Assembly (NCBI GenBank): GCA_039931675.1
Contig: JBDTRM010000291.1
Span: forward strand, 1 to 64,000
Direction of reading: 5' to 3'
Source of the DNA: JAEUTH01 sp039931675
GTDB lineage: Bacteria; Bacteroidota; Bacteroidia; AKYH767-A; OLB10
Length of the DNA: 64,000 bases
In this document: in pieces, positions 46,361 through 55,837 of the stretch
Numbering within the stretch: position 1 is the stretch's first letter
How the letters are laid out: each line of letters begins with the position of its first letter
Made by a program: the position numbers and the translations under genes
Notes under the pieces: model-generated
What the model was told of the DNA's origin: nothing
The model's input: only the letters and a program-made list of their open reading frames with translations
Databases searched by the model: none

Positions 46361-47320
46361 ATGAAATCACAATTAACTTCAAAGATTATCGGTTTATCGC
46401 AAATCGCAATGTTCGTAGTATTAATGAGTATTAATTTCTCAGCTTATGCACAGTACGAACCACAGTTTACCCAGTACCTTAATAATGAGATGTTCATTAA
46501 TCCGGCTTATGCAGGTTCGCGAGGTTTTGCTTCGGCAAGTCTTTTATACCGCAACCAATGGACAGGTATTGACGGAGCGCCTAAGACTACTACCTTTAAT
46601 ATTAATGCTCCTTTCAAATACGAGAAAATCGGTTTGGGCTTATCGGTAATGAATGACAGAATAGGAGTTACCAATCAAACTGCTGCTTTTGTAAGTTATG
46701 CATATCACATGCAGGTTACCGAGAAGGGTAAACTTTCATTTGGTTTGCAGGGCGGAATGATCAATGTAACTGAGAAACTCTTAGATGTAGTTACTATTGA
46801 CCCTAACGACCCGGAGTTTTCAAATAACATTCCTCACAAGATGATGCCTAATTTCGGTTTCGGTACTTACTATCATACCGACAGGTTCTATGCAGGAGTG
46901 TCAATTCCACGTTTTATAGAAAATAAAATTGATGTTCAGAGTGTTAAGGTTGAATCAAACAAAATCAGCACGCAGAACTTTCACTATTATGCTTATTCAG
47001 CGTATGTGTTTAACGCAGGCGAAAAAATCAAATGCAAACCATCGGTAATGATAAAAGCTGTTCAAGGCGCACCTGTGCAAGCTGATATTAACTTTAATGT
47101 ATTGTTTCATGAGTCTTTCTGGCTTGGAGCTTCATACCGCACAGGTTCTGCAGTAGCGCTTACCGCTCAGATACAGGTTAACAAACAACTTCGTTGCGGT
47201 TATTCTTACGATTATACCTTAACCAAATTGAATAATTACACTTCAGGCAGCCACGAAATCACCGTTGGTTATGATTTCTCTTTTGACAAGGCAAAGGTTG
47301 TTACTCCACGATACTTTTAA
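46361..47320 (+). CDS. PorP/SprF family T9SS outer-membrane protein
   Basis: 319 aa. Signal peptide 1-30 (ending SAYAQ). The family signature follows at once: YEPQFTQYLNNEMFINPAYAGSRG, then YRNQWTGIDGAPKTTTFNINAPF, and amphipathic strands of a ~14-stranded outer-membrane barrel (GLGLSVMNDRIGVTNQTAAF, FWLGASYRTGSAVALTAQIQ) ending HEITVGYDFSFDKAKVVTPRYF. Known SprF of gliding bacteria is needed for secretion of SprB-type proteins with type B sorting domains, and PorP is a core T9SS outer-membrane component. By position this copy is a candidate partner for the adhesin ending at 40648, though several genes now separate them. The PorE-like gene lies 237 bp downstream, and the gap carries a TTCGAATAACGAAC-type dispersed sequence at ~47340-47385. 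Confidence 0.9.
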   Translation: MKSQLTSKIIGLSQIAMFVVLMSINFSAYAQYEPQFTQYLNNEMFINPAYAGSRGFASASLLYRNQWTGIDGAPKTTTFNINAPFKYEKIGLGLSVMNDRIGVTNQTAAFVSYAYHMQVTEKGKLSFGLQGGMINVTEKLLDVVTIDPNDPEFSNNIPHKMMPNFGFGTYYHTDRFYAGVSIPRFIENKIDVQSVKVESNKISTQNFHYYAYSAYVFNAGEKIKCKPSVMIKAVQGAPVQADINFNVLFHESFWLGASYRTGSAVALTAQIQVNKQLRCGYSYDYTLTKLNNYTSGSHEITVGYDFSFDKAKVVTPRYF

Positions 47321-47557
47321 AGGTTGAATGATTGAAGGTTTGAATTTCGAATAACGAACAAAGGAATATCGAATTTTGAAGTGAAATGTCCTGTGAGGAA
47401 TGATGAAATTCTAATTCTGGAGTGCAAGAGCAAGAAATCCTACAATCCTTTAATCCTATAAATCTTAGTTCAGACATTTGGATTTTTTAATTGAAACATT
47501 CTTCTTACCTTTAACTTTTTAATATTCACCTACATTATTTCATTAATCCCCCAAGAA

Positions 47558-49759
47558 ATGAAAAATAAAATCAAGCACTTTGTAGCGTTAGCTATATTCT
47601 TTTTCTCAACAACTCATTTTGCATTCAGCCAAAAGATGCAATTATTAAAAGCAAATGATCTATACAGTCATTATGCATACAGCGAAGCCATATCAGAATA
47701 TGAGAGCCTCTTAAAGAAATCTCCGGAAATAGCTGAAGCAAAAACAAAACTGGCAGATTGCTATCGCATGATAAGCAAAAGCGAAAAAGCAGAATATTGG
47801 TATGGCGAAGTGGTTAAAATGCCGGATGCAAAACCAATTTATAAATATTATTACGGAGAAGCCTTAATGAATAATGGTAAATATAACATGGCTAAAACCT
47901 GGTTTACTGAATATCATAAAGCAGTTCCTGATGATAAGCGCGGAGAAATGGCTTTAAAGTCTATTGACAACATTCCTCAATATTTTAAAGACTCAACGGC
48001 TTATAAGGTCAATAAACTTGCAATCAATTCACCGCAGGCTGATTTTTCTCCCGTATTATATAACAGCGGGTTAGTATTTGCATCATCACGCGAAAATGGT
48101 GAAGGAGTGAAGCGCGTTCATTCCTGGACCGGTGAACCCTATCTGAATCTTTATTATGCAACCGGGAAAGCAAGCGGTTTTTATAAAGCCGAACCTTTTG
48201 CACCAGATGTGCAGGTGAAATACAATGACGGACCGGTTTGCTTTAATAAGACCGGTGATGAAATGTACCTAACAAGGAATAACATTGAACGCGGACATGC
48301 TTATAAAAGCGAAGATGAAGTGGTTAAGTTGAAAATCATTCATGCTAAAAAGCAAAATAAAGAATGGGTTGAAACTCCTGATTTTGTTTATAATAATGTA
48401 AATTATAACTGCGCTCATCCTTACCTGAGTCCTGACGGGAAGCAATTGTTTTTCGCATCTGATATGCCGGGGGGTTATGGTGGTATGGATCTTTATGTTT
48501 GCAAAAAGGATTCTAACACATGGAGTAAACCCAAAAATCTTGGGCCTAAAATAAATACTGCAGGCAATGAATTGTTTCCTTACCTGCATGATGATGGAAC
48601 ATTTTTATTTTCATCAAATGGAAGAGACGGTTTGGGAGGCTTAGACATATATTGGATTAAGAATATGGATAATGACAGCAGCGAGGCAAAAAATATGGGT
48701 TCGCCTGTTAACAGTAGCTATGATGATTTCGGAGTGGCTTTTGACAATAAAACTTCTTATGGATATTACAGTTCCAACCGCGCATCAAAAAGCACCGATG
48801 ATGATATTTATAGTTTCAAGCGATCATTAAAATTAGAAGGTATTGTAGTTGTAAAAGGAAGTGATGTTCCAATAGCAGAAGCGGAAGTGATACTTCATGA
48901 TAAAGAGGGTGGCAAGTCACTTACCGTTTCAGATGCTGATGGTAAATTTGAATTTGATATTGATTGCAATAAGGAATATACTGTAAACGCAAGTAAAGAT
49001 GGATGGTCGCAGGATGAAGTTAAGTTTAATACTTTAAATTATTTCCCTACAGAAAATCCTAAAGTGAAACTTCAGTTAGAGCAAATAAAAAAGGCCCGCA
49101 ATTATAAGTTGATTGTAAAAGTTATTGATAAGGATACAAAAAAGCCGCTTGAAAATTCTGTTATCGGAATAGATCAGACTGATGAAACAATTGGCCATAC
49201 AGATGCGAAAGGGAAATGGATGCAGCCTTTGCTGCCGAATACTACCTTGCATTTAATAATTACCAAATCTGGTTATCAGCCCAAAGTTATCTGGATGTCG
49301 AATGTGGGACAAACAAAAGAAAAGGATATGGAATTTTTGGTGGAGTTGAAAAAAGGAGAAGACATAGGACCTTATGACCGCTGGTACAAGATTGTATATT
49401 ATGATTTTGATAAGGCAAATGTTCGCGACCCTGATGCAACCAAAACAATGGAAGAAGTTTTGAAGTTTGTGAAAGAACATGATGATGTTCGCTTATTGAT
49501 GAATTCATATTGCGATGCGCGCGGAACAAATGCATACAATCAAAAGCTTTCGAAGCGAAGAGCAGAGACTGCAACCAAGTGGCTGACCGATAGAGGCATG
49601 GACCGCAAGATGGTTGAAAAAATGGAGTGGGCTGGTGAGTCAATGCTCATCAACCGATGCGCTGATGGCAGTATATGTTCAGAAGAAGATCACCAGTTAA
49701 ATCGGAGAACAGAAATCCGCGTGATAAGAGTGGATAAAGGCCTAAGCATGAAAAAATAA
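47558..49759 (+). CDS. PorE-like OmpA family protein (TPR, PD40, CRD, OmpA)
   Basis: 733 aa. Signal peptide 1-24 (ending FAFSQ). Residues ~28-135 are TPR-like helices (YSEAISEYESLLKKSPEIAEA). Residues ~160-400 are a PD40 propeller (YNSGLVFASSRENG, YLSPDGKQLFFASDMPGGYGGMDLYV, YLHDDGTFLFSSNGRDGLGGLDIYW). Residues ~425-600 contain two carboxypeptidase-regulatory-like domains (LEGIVVVKGSDVPIAEAEVIL, LIVKVIDKDTKKPLENSVIG). Residues ~615-725 are an OmpA peptidoglycan-binding domain (YYDFDKANVRDPDATKTMEEV, SYCDARGTNAYNQKLSKRRAETA, NRRTEIRVI). This order matches PorE of the T9SS, which ties the machinery to peptidoglycan and works with PorP. A CCCCC tract ends 5 bp before the ATG, where a Shine-Dalgarno site would otherwise lie. 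A terminator follows at 49790. Confidence 0.9.
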   Translation: MKNKIKHFVALAIFFFSTTHFAFSQKMQLLKANDLYSHYAYSEAISEYESLLKKSPEIAEAKTKLADCYRMISKSEKAEYWYGEVVKMPDAKPIYKYYYGEALMNNGKYNMAKTWFTEYHKAVPDDKRGEMALKSIDNIPQYFKDSTAYKVNKLAINSPQADFSPVLYNSGLVFASSRENGEGVKRVHSWTGEPYLNLYYATGKASGFYKAEPFAPDVQVKYNDGPVCFNKTGDEMYLTRNNIERGHAYKSEDEVVKLKIIHAKKQNKEWVETPDFVYNNVNYNCAHPYLSPDGKQLFFASDMPGGYGGMDLYVCKKDSNTWSKPKNLGPKINTAGNELFPYLHDDGTFLFSSNGRDGLGGLDIYWIKNMDNDSSEAKNMGSPVNSSYDDFGVAFDNKTSYGYYSSNRASKSTDDDIYSFKRSLKLEGIVVVKGSDVPIAEAEVILHDKEGGKSLTVSDADGKFEFDIDCNKEYTVNASKDGWSQDEVKFNTLNYFPTENPKVKLQLEQIKKARNYKLIVKVIDKDTKKPLENSVIGIDQTDETIGHTDAKGKWMQPLLPNTTLHLIITKSGYQPKVIWMSNVGQTKEKDMEFLVELKKGEDIGPYDRWYKIVYYDFDKANVRDPDATKTMEEVLKFVKEHDDVRLLMNSYCDARGTNAYNQKLSKRRAETATKWLTDRGMDRKMVEKMEWAGESMLINRCADGSICSEEDHQLNRRTEIRVIRVDKGLSMKK

Positions 49760-49789
49760 AATCAGTAGTAAATATTGCAAAAACATTAA

Positions 49790-49826
49790 GGCTGTTTCAG
49801 AAACAATTTCTGAAACAGCCTTTTTT
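49790..49826 (+). terminator. Terminator after the porE-like gene
   Basis: A perfect 14-bp inverted repeat, GGCTGTTTCAGAAA (49790-49803) with TTTCTGAAACAGCC (49807-49820), is followed by TTTTTT. Confidence 0.9.
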
Positions 49827-50000
49827 ATTGGTAAACATTGAAGTTAATCTATTACGTAAAATAAACGGTTGAGCAATTTTCAATTTTCACCGGGTTAAGA
49901 ATTTACGAATATATACAAGGTTATTTTTTGCATGTTATGATTTACGGTTGTTCAAATAATTATTTCTATAATTACACCAACAATCACAAAACATACTCTT

Positions 50001-50507
50001 ATGGAAAAAGAAGCTTTTGAAAAGTATCTCCAGGAAAGATATTATGACCAGATGAATTATTACGATAAGAAATCCGGTTTCAATCAAACACGGTATAAGA
50101 AATTTCAATGGGTGCTCATAGTTCTTTCTGCTTTAACACCGGTGCTTGCAGCGCTTGATGGTAAATGGATGAATTTGCAGATGGCTGTTGTAATAACTTC
50201 GGCCATTGTTGCCATTTTAACCACAGGCTTAAAAACATTTCAGTACCAGGAGTTGTGGGTTACTTACCGCGCCACACAGGAGCAATTAAAACCTGAAATA
50301 TATTATTACCGATTTAATATCGGTCCTTATGCTGAAGCAAGTATTGATAAGGAATCGCTTTTTGTAACACGCGTGGAATCAATTTTAGATAAAGAACATG
50401 CAGGATGGCCACCAGCAAAAAAAGGGAATGATAACCAGGGGAATGGTGGGAATGAAAATATGGAAACTCCGCCAGCTAACAGTACCGGGAATAACCCACC
50501 CGCCTAA
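50001..50507 (+). CDS. DUF4231 (SLATT-like) two-span membrane protein
   Basis: 168 aa. The N-terminal helix (FEKYLQERYYDQMNYYDKKSGFNQ) and the pair of membrane spans (~36-55 and ~61-80), followed by ELWVTYRATQEQLKPEIYYYRF, GPY, LFVTRVESILDKEHAGW, are the recognisable pattern of the DUF4231 family, related to the two-span SLATT proteins predicted as membrane effectors next to nucleotide-signalling defence genes. No nucleotidyltransferase, SLOG or TIR gene is nearby, so here it is an orphan and may serve housekeeping. The ~30-residue tail is Asn/Gly/Pro-rich and disordered. It has no signal peptide and probably sits in the inner membrane. Confidence 0.78.
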   Translation: MEKEAFEKYLQERYYDQMNYYDKKSGFNQTRYKKFQWVLIVLSALTPVLAALDGKWMNLQMAVVITSAIVAILTTGLKTFQYQELWVTYRATQEQLKPEIYYYRFNIGPYAEASIDKESLFVTRVESILDKEHAGWPPAKKGNDNQGNGGNENMETPPANSTGNNPPA

Positions 50508-50625
50508 AAAACAAATGTGTTTGAGATATTTAATGGGAACTGAATTTACTGAATACGAATGATATTTTATTTGACAGAGATTTACGATGCATTATGTGAT
50601 TGTGAGGTAAACAAAAACTATTCAA

Positions 50626-53600
50626 TTAATTCACAACAAGCTTCAAAACTCTGCTGTTATGACCGTTTTTAATTTCCACAAAATAAACTCCGGGATTAAT
50701 TTCATCAAGAGATAGAATAAAATTGTTTTCACCTTTTTCAGCCATTCCATTCTTAAGTAACAATAATTTTCCTATTATATCAGTTATCTCAATGGAATAA
50801 TTTGTTTGAGTTTCTGAGTTGAATGAAACAGTCAATTCATCATCGGCAGGATTTGGAAACATGCTTACATCAAATAATACAGTAGCTCCTGCTTCGCGGC
50901 AATTGAACGTGATAGCTACAGTTTTATAACTACCCGAACCGCAATTGTTATTACCCCTTACTTTCAGGTTACCTGCTGTAGCTCCGTAATTCACCGTTAT
51001 TGTAGTTGCAGTGGTAACAAGTGTAGCGCCACCTGAAGTTACTGAGCCATCATTGATGTGTGAGCCTGTTGGTCCTACCCATGTATAATTAGTTGCTCCT
51101 GTAACAGGAGCTATTGAATAACCAACACCATGTTGATTTGCGCAAACTGCTGTAGCACCTCCAACAACAGGCGGAGTTGCCGGGGTTCCTTTTACAGTGA
51201 GGGTACGTGCAGTACCAGTGCCGCAGCCATTGGTGGGGGTTACGGTTAAAGTTCCAGTTACATATCCCGAATTAAAATTAGCAGTAATGGCTGATGTTCC
51301 TTGTCCTGTTGCAACTGCAAAGTTCGTGTTGCTGTTGGTCCAGTTGTATGTTACACCTGCAACATTGTTAGTCAAATAAGACACACCGTTAGTATTACAA
51401 ACACCGCTGACAGCGCCTAATATTATACCCGGCATGGCCGGAATAGTGCCCTTTGTAATTTTCAGTGCCCGATAATCTCCTGTTCCGCAGGCGTTGATTG
51501 CAGCCACCTTTACTGAATCAGTTACAAATCCGCTGTTGAAATTAATGGTTGCAGAAGTTGTTCCCTGTCCTGAAGCTACAACAGCATTTGCAGGTGGTGT
51601 CCATATATATGATGTGGCTCCGGATACACTGCTAATGGAATATGTTTTAGATTCACCCTGACATACTTTTGTATTTCCACCTGCAGCAGTAATAGTACCT
51701 GGCTTTGGAGGATTAGAACTCAATGTTAGTGTTTTTTGGCATGCGCTTGTACATCCGGCAGTATTGGTAACCATAACTCCATAATTACCGGATATCCCAC
51801 CTATTGAGGCGCATTGAGTAGTGGCACCCGTACTCCATGAATAAGAAGCCATCCCCGCAGGAGCACACCATTGCGTTGAACTGCCCGAACAAACACCTCC
51901 ATTGCCGGTAATAGAGCAGACAGGAGTTGGATTAACCACAAGTGTTTTATTGCATGAGTTAGAGCATCCACCATAATCAGTAACAGTTACCGTATAGGTG
52001 CCGGAAGTGCTTACAGATATGCATGGAGTAGTAGCGCCTGTATTCCATAGATAAGAGGCTAATCCTGTTGGAGCACACCACTGGGTTGAGCTACCCGAAC
52101 ATATTGCTCCGTTGCCTGTAATTAAACAGATTGGATTTGTGCCAGCCAGTGATGTAGTACATGAGGCGGTGCATCCATCAGCATGTGTAAGTGTAACTGT
52201 ATAGATTCCCACCGCACTTGTAGTTATACATTGAGTAGTTGCACCGGTGCTCCATGAATACGAAATAAGATTTGCAGGAGCACAAAAGTGCGCACTGCCT
52301 GAGCAGATGGCGCCATTACCCGTAATTGAACAGAAGAGATTTGTATTTGTAGCAAACTTGCTGCATGTACTTGTGCAGCCGTTAGTCTTAGTAACAGTTA
52401 CCGTATAGTTTCCAGCTATGTTTAGGCTTATACATTGAGTTGTTGCACCGTTGCTCCATAAGTAGGAAGCTAATCCTGAGGTAGCACACCATTGATTTGA
52501 ACTGCCTGAGCAGACAATCTGGGCACCACTGATATTACAAGTAGGAGCCACAGCGGCTCCAAGTGTTTTGCTGCATGAATTTGTGCATCCGTTAGCGTTA
52601 GTAACAGTTACGGTATAGCTTCCTTCTGTACTTAAAGTTATACATTGAGTAGTGCCTCCGGTGCTCCATAGATAAGAAGCTAATCCGGCAGGAGCACACC
52701 ATTGGGTTGAGCTTCCCGGACAGACATTTCCAATGCCAGTAATGGAGCAGACCGGAGCAGTTCCATTAACAAGTGCCTGACTGCATGAGCTTGAGCATCC
52801 GCTGGCATTAGTAACAGTTACTGTATAGTTACCTGCTGTGCTCACTGTTATACATTGGGTAGTAGCGCCTGTATTCCACAAATAAGAAGTTAAACCTGAC
52901 GGAGCACACCATTGAGTTGAACTACCGGTACAAATAGCTCCACTGCCAGTAATTGAGCAAGTTGGGGCACTACCACTAACTGCAAGTGTTTTAAGGCATG
53001 GACATGTGCATCCGCTTGCATTTGTAATTTGTACTGTATAGTTACCTGCTGCGCTTACCGTTATACACTGAGAGGTGGCACCTGTGCTCCATGAATAAGA
53101 AGTCATACCTGCCGTAGCACACCATTGAGTTGAGCTACCATTACAAATAGTGCTGTTGCCTGTAATTGTACAAGTTGGAATAGAGCCACTAAGCACAAGT
53201 ATTTGACTGCATGAACTTGTGCACCCGCCTGCATTAGTAACAGTTACTGTATAGTAACCCGTTGCGCTTACCGTTATACATTGAGTAGTAGCACCTGTAT
53301 TCCACAAATAAGAGGATAAGCCTGAGGGGGCACACCATTGAGTTGAATTACCGAAACAAACAGATGTATTACCTGTGATTGAACAGGCTGGATTTGCATT
53401 AACTGCCAGTATTTTACTGCATGAACTTGTGCATCCGCTGGCATTAGTAACAGTTACCGTATAGTTACCTACTGCGCTTACATTTATACATTGAGTAGTT
53501 GCTCCTGTGTTCCACAAATAAGAAGTTAAACCTACAGGAGCGCACCATTGGGTTGAGCTGCCGGAGCATACACTTGCATTACCCGTAATGGAACAGGTTG

Positions 53601-55617
53601 GATTGGCATTAACTACAAATGTCTGGCTGCATGAACTGGTGCATCCTCCTGCATTGGTAACAATTAAACTATAGGCTCCGGCCTGATTGAAAGTAGCACA
53701 TTGAGTTGTAGTGCCGGTACTCCAATAGTAAGTTAATCCTGCAGGAGCACACCATTGTACATTACCGCTGCCGCAAACGCTTGTATTGCCTGTAATTGAA
53801 CAGGCAGGTGTCGAACTTACAGTAACTGATTTGCTGCATGAATTTGTACATCCGTTTGCATCAGTAACGGTTACCGTATAGTTCCCTATTGTGCTTAATG
53901 TTACACATTGAGTAGTTGCCCCTGTACTCCACAAATAAGAAGTTAATCCCGCAGGCGCGCACCATTGGGTTGAATTGCCGGGGCATATTCCAAAGCTGCC
54001 TGTAATTGTACAGGAAGGGTTTGCAACAATCAAAGTTTTACTGCTTGTATTCGTACATCCGTTTGAGCCCGTAATGGTTACTGTATAGCTTGCCGCTGTA
54101 TTTAATGCCGCACATTGCGTTGTGGCACCCATGCTCCATAAATAGGAAGTCAATCCTGCGGGAGCACACCATTGGGTTGAAACACCTAAGCAGGTTACGC
54201 TGTCACCCGTTATTGAGCTGACCGGGGTTTGATTAACCGTTATAGTAATTGAATCACAGGTAAATGTTCCGCAGGTATCTGTAATTTGCAAAAAATAAGT
54301 TTTGCTTACCGTTGGTGAAATAGTGATAATCTTAGTGGCGCCAATTGGTGTGCCGCTGCATGAATCTTTATACCATTTATATAAACCCGTTAAACTTAAC
54401 ATACTTCCATTTGGAAAAAGTGATACAGGTTTACCTGAACAAACAGTATTGTTATTTGCATTAGAGCTTAAACCTGAAGCAGGCGCAAAACAAACAGGCG
54501 AAGGGCAGGTGAGTTTGAAATTATTTGGGGCACTCACTGCTCCATAATTTAAACAATCAGAACTTGATAATAAAAAATAATAAGTGTGACCTGCAGTTAA
54601 CGGTCCGAAATTACCACTCCATTGATAATGATCTGTTTCACACGCTATAAAATTCCAATTATTTTCGTTGCATCCCAGACTTGCATCTTTATAATAAGCA
54701 CCCATTTTTCCGGTATAAGTGCCTTTTGGTGAAATATAGTTGATGGCATAAATTCCTGTTGTATCGGCTATAATGCGATAGAATTTTTGTGAACTGTTCA
54801 TAGGGCAAATACTGCAGCCTGATAATGAAAAGCTTCCTAATTCTCCTGTAAAAGCCTGACCAAATACTGTATTATCGCAACTTAAAATTTTTCCATTTTC
54901 ACAATCTGGGGTTTTTAACGAGAGGTCTTTGGTAGCGAATACGTAACCATCACATTTCTTTTTCAAATGAAAATCATACTTAGTACCTGGTGTTAATCCT
55001 GTAATTGTTATCGGGCTGCTTTGAGAATAAGCTGTTAGTAATGGAAGACCGGCAGGACCATATTCAACTGATACATCGTGGCTATAACTGTCCCAGGAGA
55101 CTGTAACCGAATTGGAATTAAGATTAGTAAATTTTGCGGAATCAATAGAGTGGTAGCCAAAATAGGCCATAGGCGTAATCCACATGGGCACTTGACCATC
55201 GAAGCCATAATCTATCACAATGTGATATGTTTTACCGCTATCAACTGGTAGAAAATACTTTCTATAATTTGAATATGCACTGTAAAAAAATGAGTTCGCC
55301 TTTATATAGCCTGAGGTGGTGCATGTCGGTTGACTTTCTTTGTAAAACACATCACAATAATACCATGGTCCAAAATCATCAAGGTCAACTTCCAAGACAG
55401 TTTTACAATAACTATAATAAGTAGTGCATCTCTCTTGTCCAGCATAAGTTTTAAAAGACCCGCTTAACGGGTAATTATTCCAGATACCAACAGTATCAAA
55501 TGTAAGAGGAGTGCTAAAAAATTGAAACATTGGAAATCCTGGTGAAGGACAAGGCTGCGAAAAAGCCTTTCCGAAAAAAGATAAAAGAATGACGAGTAGA
55601 AATAGATTTCTTTTCAT
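50626..55617 (-). CDS. T9SS type A protein with 12 cysteine-rich repeats
   Basis: 1663 aa from ATG 55617, which begins a signal peptide (MKRNLFLLVILLSFFGKAFSQ). An in-frame extension to 55683 would start inside the promoter box and is rejected. Residues ~22-240 include a fibronectin-III-like domain (NSVTVSWDSYSHDVSVEYG, ITITGLTPGTKYDFHL). Residues ~240-460 form Cys-containing beta domains. About 460-1300 holds 12 repeats of ~70 aa of the form C.ITG...C.GSSTQWCAP.GL.SYLW.TGATTQC...GNYTVTVT...GC...CSK, most with six Cys. Three PKD-like domains follow (~1305-1565; GQGTTSATINFNSG, GQGTSAITANFNSG), then a type A sorting domain (DVSMFPNPADDELTVSF, ITDIIGKLLLL, GVYFVEIKNG). The repeats were probably disulfide-stabilised in the periplasm before export. 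Its function is probably adhesive or structural (inference). Confidence 0.88.
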   Translation of the reverse strand: MKRNLFLLVILLSFFGKAFSQPCPSPGFPMFQFFSTPLTFDTVGIWNNYPLSGSFKTYAGQERCTTYYSYCKTVLEVDLDDFGPWYYCDVFYKESQPTCTTSGYIKANSFFYSAYSNYRKYFLPVDSGKTYHIVIDYGFDGQVPMWITPMAYFGYHSIDSAKFTNLNSNSVTVSWDSYSHDVSVEYGPAGLPLLTAYSQSSPITITGLTPGTKYDFHLKKKCDGYVFATKDLSLKTPDCENGKILSCDNTVFGQAFTGELGSFSLSGCSICPMNSSQKFYRIIADTTGIYAINYISPKGTYTGKMGAYYKDASLGCNENNWNFIACETDHYQWSGNFGPLTAGHTYYFLLSSSDCLNYGAVSAPNNFKLTCPSPVCFAPASGLSSNANNNTVCSGKPVSLFPNGSMLSLTGLYKWYKDSCSGTPIGATKIITISPTVSKTYFLQITDTCGTFTCDSITITVNQTPVSSITGDSVTCLGVSTQWCAPAGLTSYLWSMGATTQCAALNTAASYTVTITGSNGCTNTSSKTLIVANPSCTITGSFGICPGNSTQWCAPAGLTSYLWSTGATTQCVTLSTIGNYTVTVTDANGCTNSCSKSVTVSSTPACSITGNTSVCGSGNVQWCAPAGLTYYWSTGTTTQCATFNQAGAYSLIVTNAGGCTSSCSQTFVVNANPTCSITGNASVCSGSSTQWCAPVGLTSYLWNTGATTQCINVSAVGNYTVTVTNASGCTSSCSKILAVNANPACSITGNTSVCFGNSTQWCAPSGLSSYLWNTGATTQCITVSATGYYTVTVTNAGGCTSSCSQILVLSGSIPTCTITGNSTICNGSSTQWCATAGMTSYSWSTGATSQCITVSAAGNYTVQITNASGCTCPCLKTLAVSGSAPTCSITGSGAICTGSSTQWCAPSGLTSYLWNTGATTQCITVSTAGNYTVTVTNASGCSSSCSQALVNGTAPVCSITGIGNVCPGSSTQWCAPAGLASYLWSTGGTTQCITLSTEGSYTVTVTNANGCTNSCSKTLGAAVAPTCNISGAQIVCSGSSNQWCATSGLASYLWSNGATTQCISLNIAGNYTVTVTKTNGCTSTCSKFATNTNLFCSITGNGAICSGSAHFCAPANLISYSWSTGATTQCITTSAVGIYTVTLTHADGCTASCTTSLAGTNPICLITGNGAICSGSSTQWCAPTGLASYLWNTGATTPCISVSTSGTYTVTVTDYGGCSNSCNKTLVVNPTPVCSITGNGGVCSGSSTQWCAPAGMASYSWSTGATTQCASIGGISGNYGVMVTNTAGCTSACQKTLTLSSNPPKPGTITAAGGNTKVCQGESKTYSISSVSGATSYIWTPPANAVVASGQGTTSATINFNSGFVTDSVKVAAINACGTGDYRALKITKGTIPAMPGIILGAVSGVCNTNGVSYLTNNVAGVTYNWTNSNTNFAVATGQGTSAITANFNSGYVTGTLTVTPTNGCGTGTARTLTVKGTPATPPVVGGATAVCANQHGVGYSIAPVTGATNYTWVGPTGSHINDGSVTSGGATLVTTATTITVNYGATAGNLKVRGNNNCGSGSYKTVAITFNCREAGATVLFDVSMFPNPADDELTVSFNSETQTNYSIEITDIIGKLLLLKNGMAEKGENNFILSLDEINPGVYFVEIKNGHNSRVLKLVVN
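51715..54225 (-). repeat. Array of 12 cysteine-rich repeats (~209 bp each)
   Basis: Twelve consecutive units counted by their QWCAP core (unit 10 has HFCAP, units 6 and 9 have QWCAT). Typical units contain six Cys. The central YLW.TGATTQ and the YTVTVT..GC end resemble the SprB-type repeats of the giant adhesin, with additional Cys flanking the shared core. Confidence 0.88.
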
Positions 55618-55680
55618 GGGTTCAGTTTTTAAGTAATTATTTGAGGGGTAATAAAGATGTTGAATCTTAATTTCGATTTT

Positions 55681-55710
55681 CAAATATACCTATAAAATTT
55701 AATGCTGCAA
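55681..55710 (-). promoter_or_regulatory. Promoter of the cysteine-rich repeat gene (minus strand)
   Basis: On the minus strand TTG (55710-55708) and TATATTTG (55688-55681) are 19 bp apart and match the Bacteroidota consensus. The box ends 63 bp upstream of the chosen start codon, which supports ATG 55617 over the longer frame. Confidence 0.6.
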
Positions 55711-55837
55711 TTCAAAAATTGCTGCAACTATCATTTCTCTGCCAAAAAAGCACTGGTACGATAAGTGATTATTTGCATAAACAAATAATTTTCAAAATCA
55801 TTCGTCATTTCATTCTAACTTTTAATCTCTTATTCAA

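Noticed and set aside
47335..47480. Regulatory element between the porP- and porE-like genes
   Set aside because: TTCGAATAACGAAC/AATATCGAATTTTGAAG and AATCCTTTAATCCTATAAATC look like low-complexity dispersed repeats frequent in Bacteroidota spacers; I see no specific signal.
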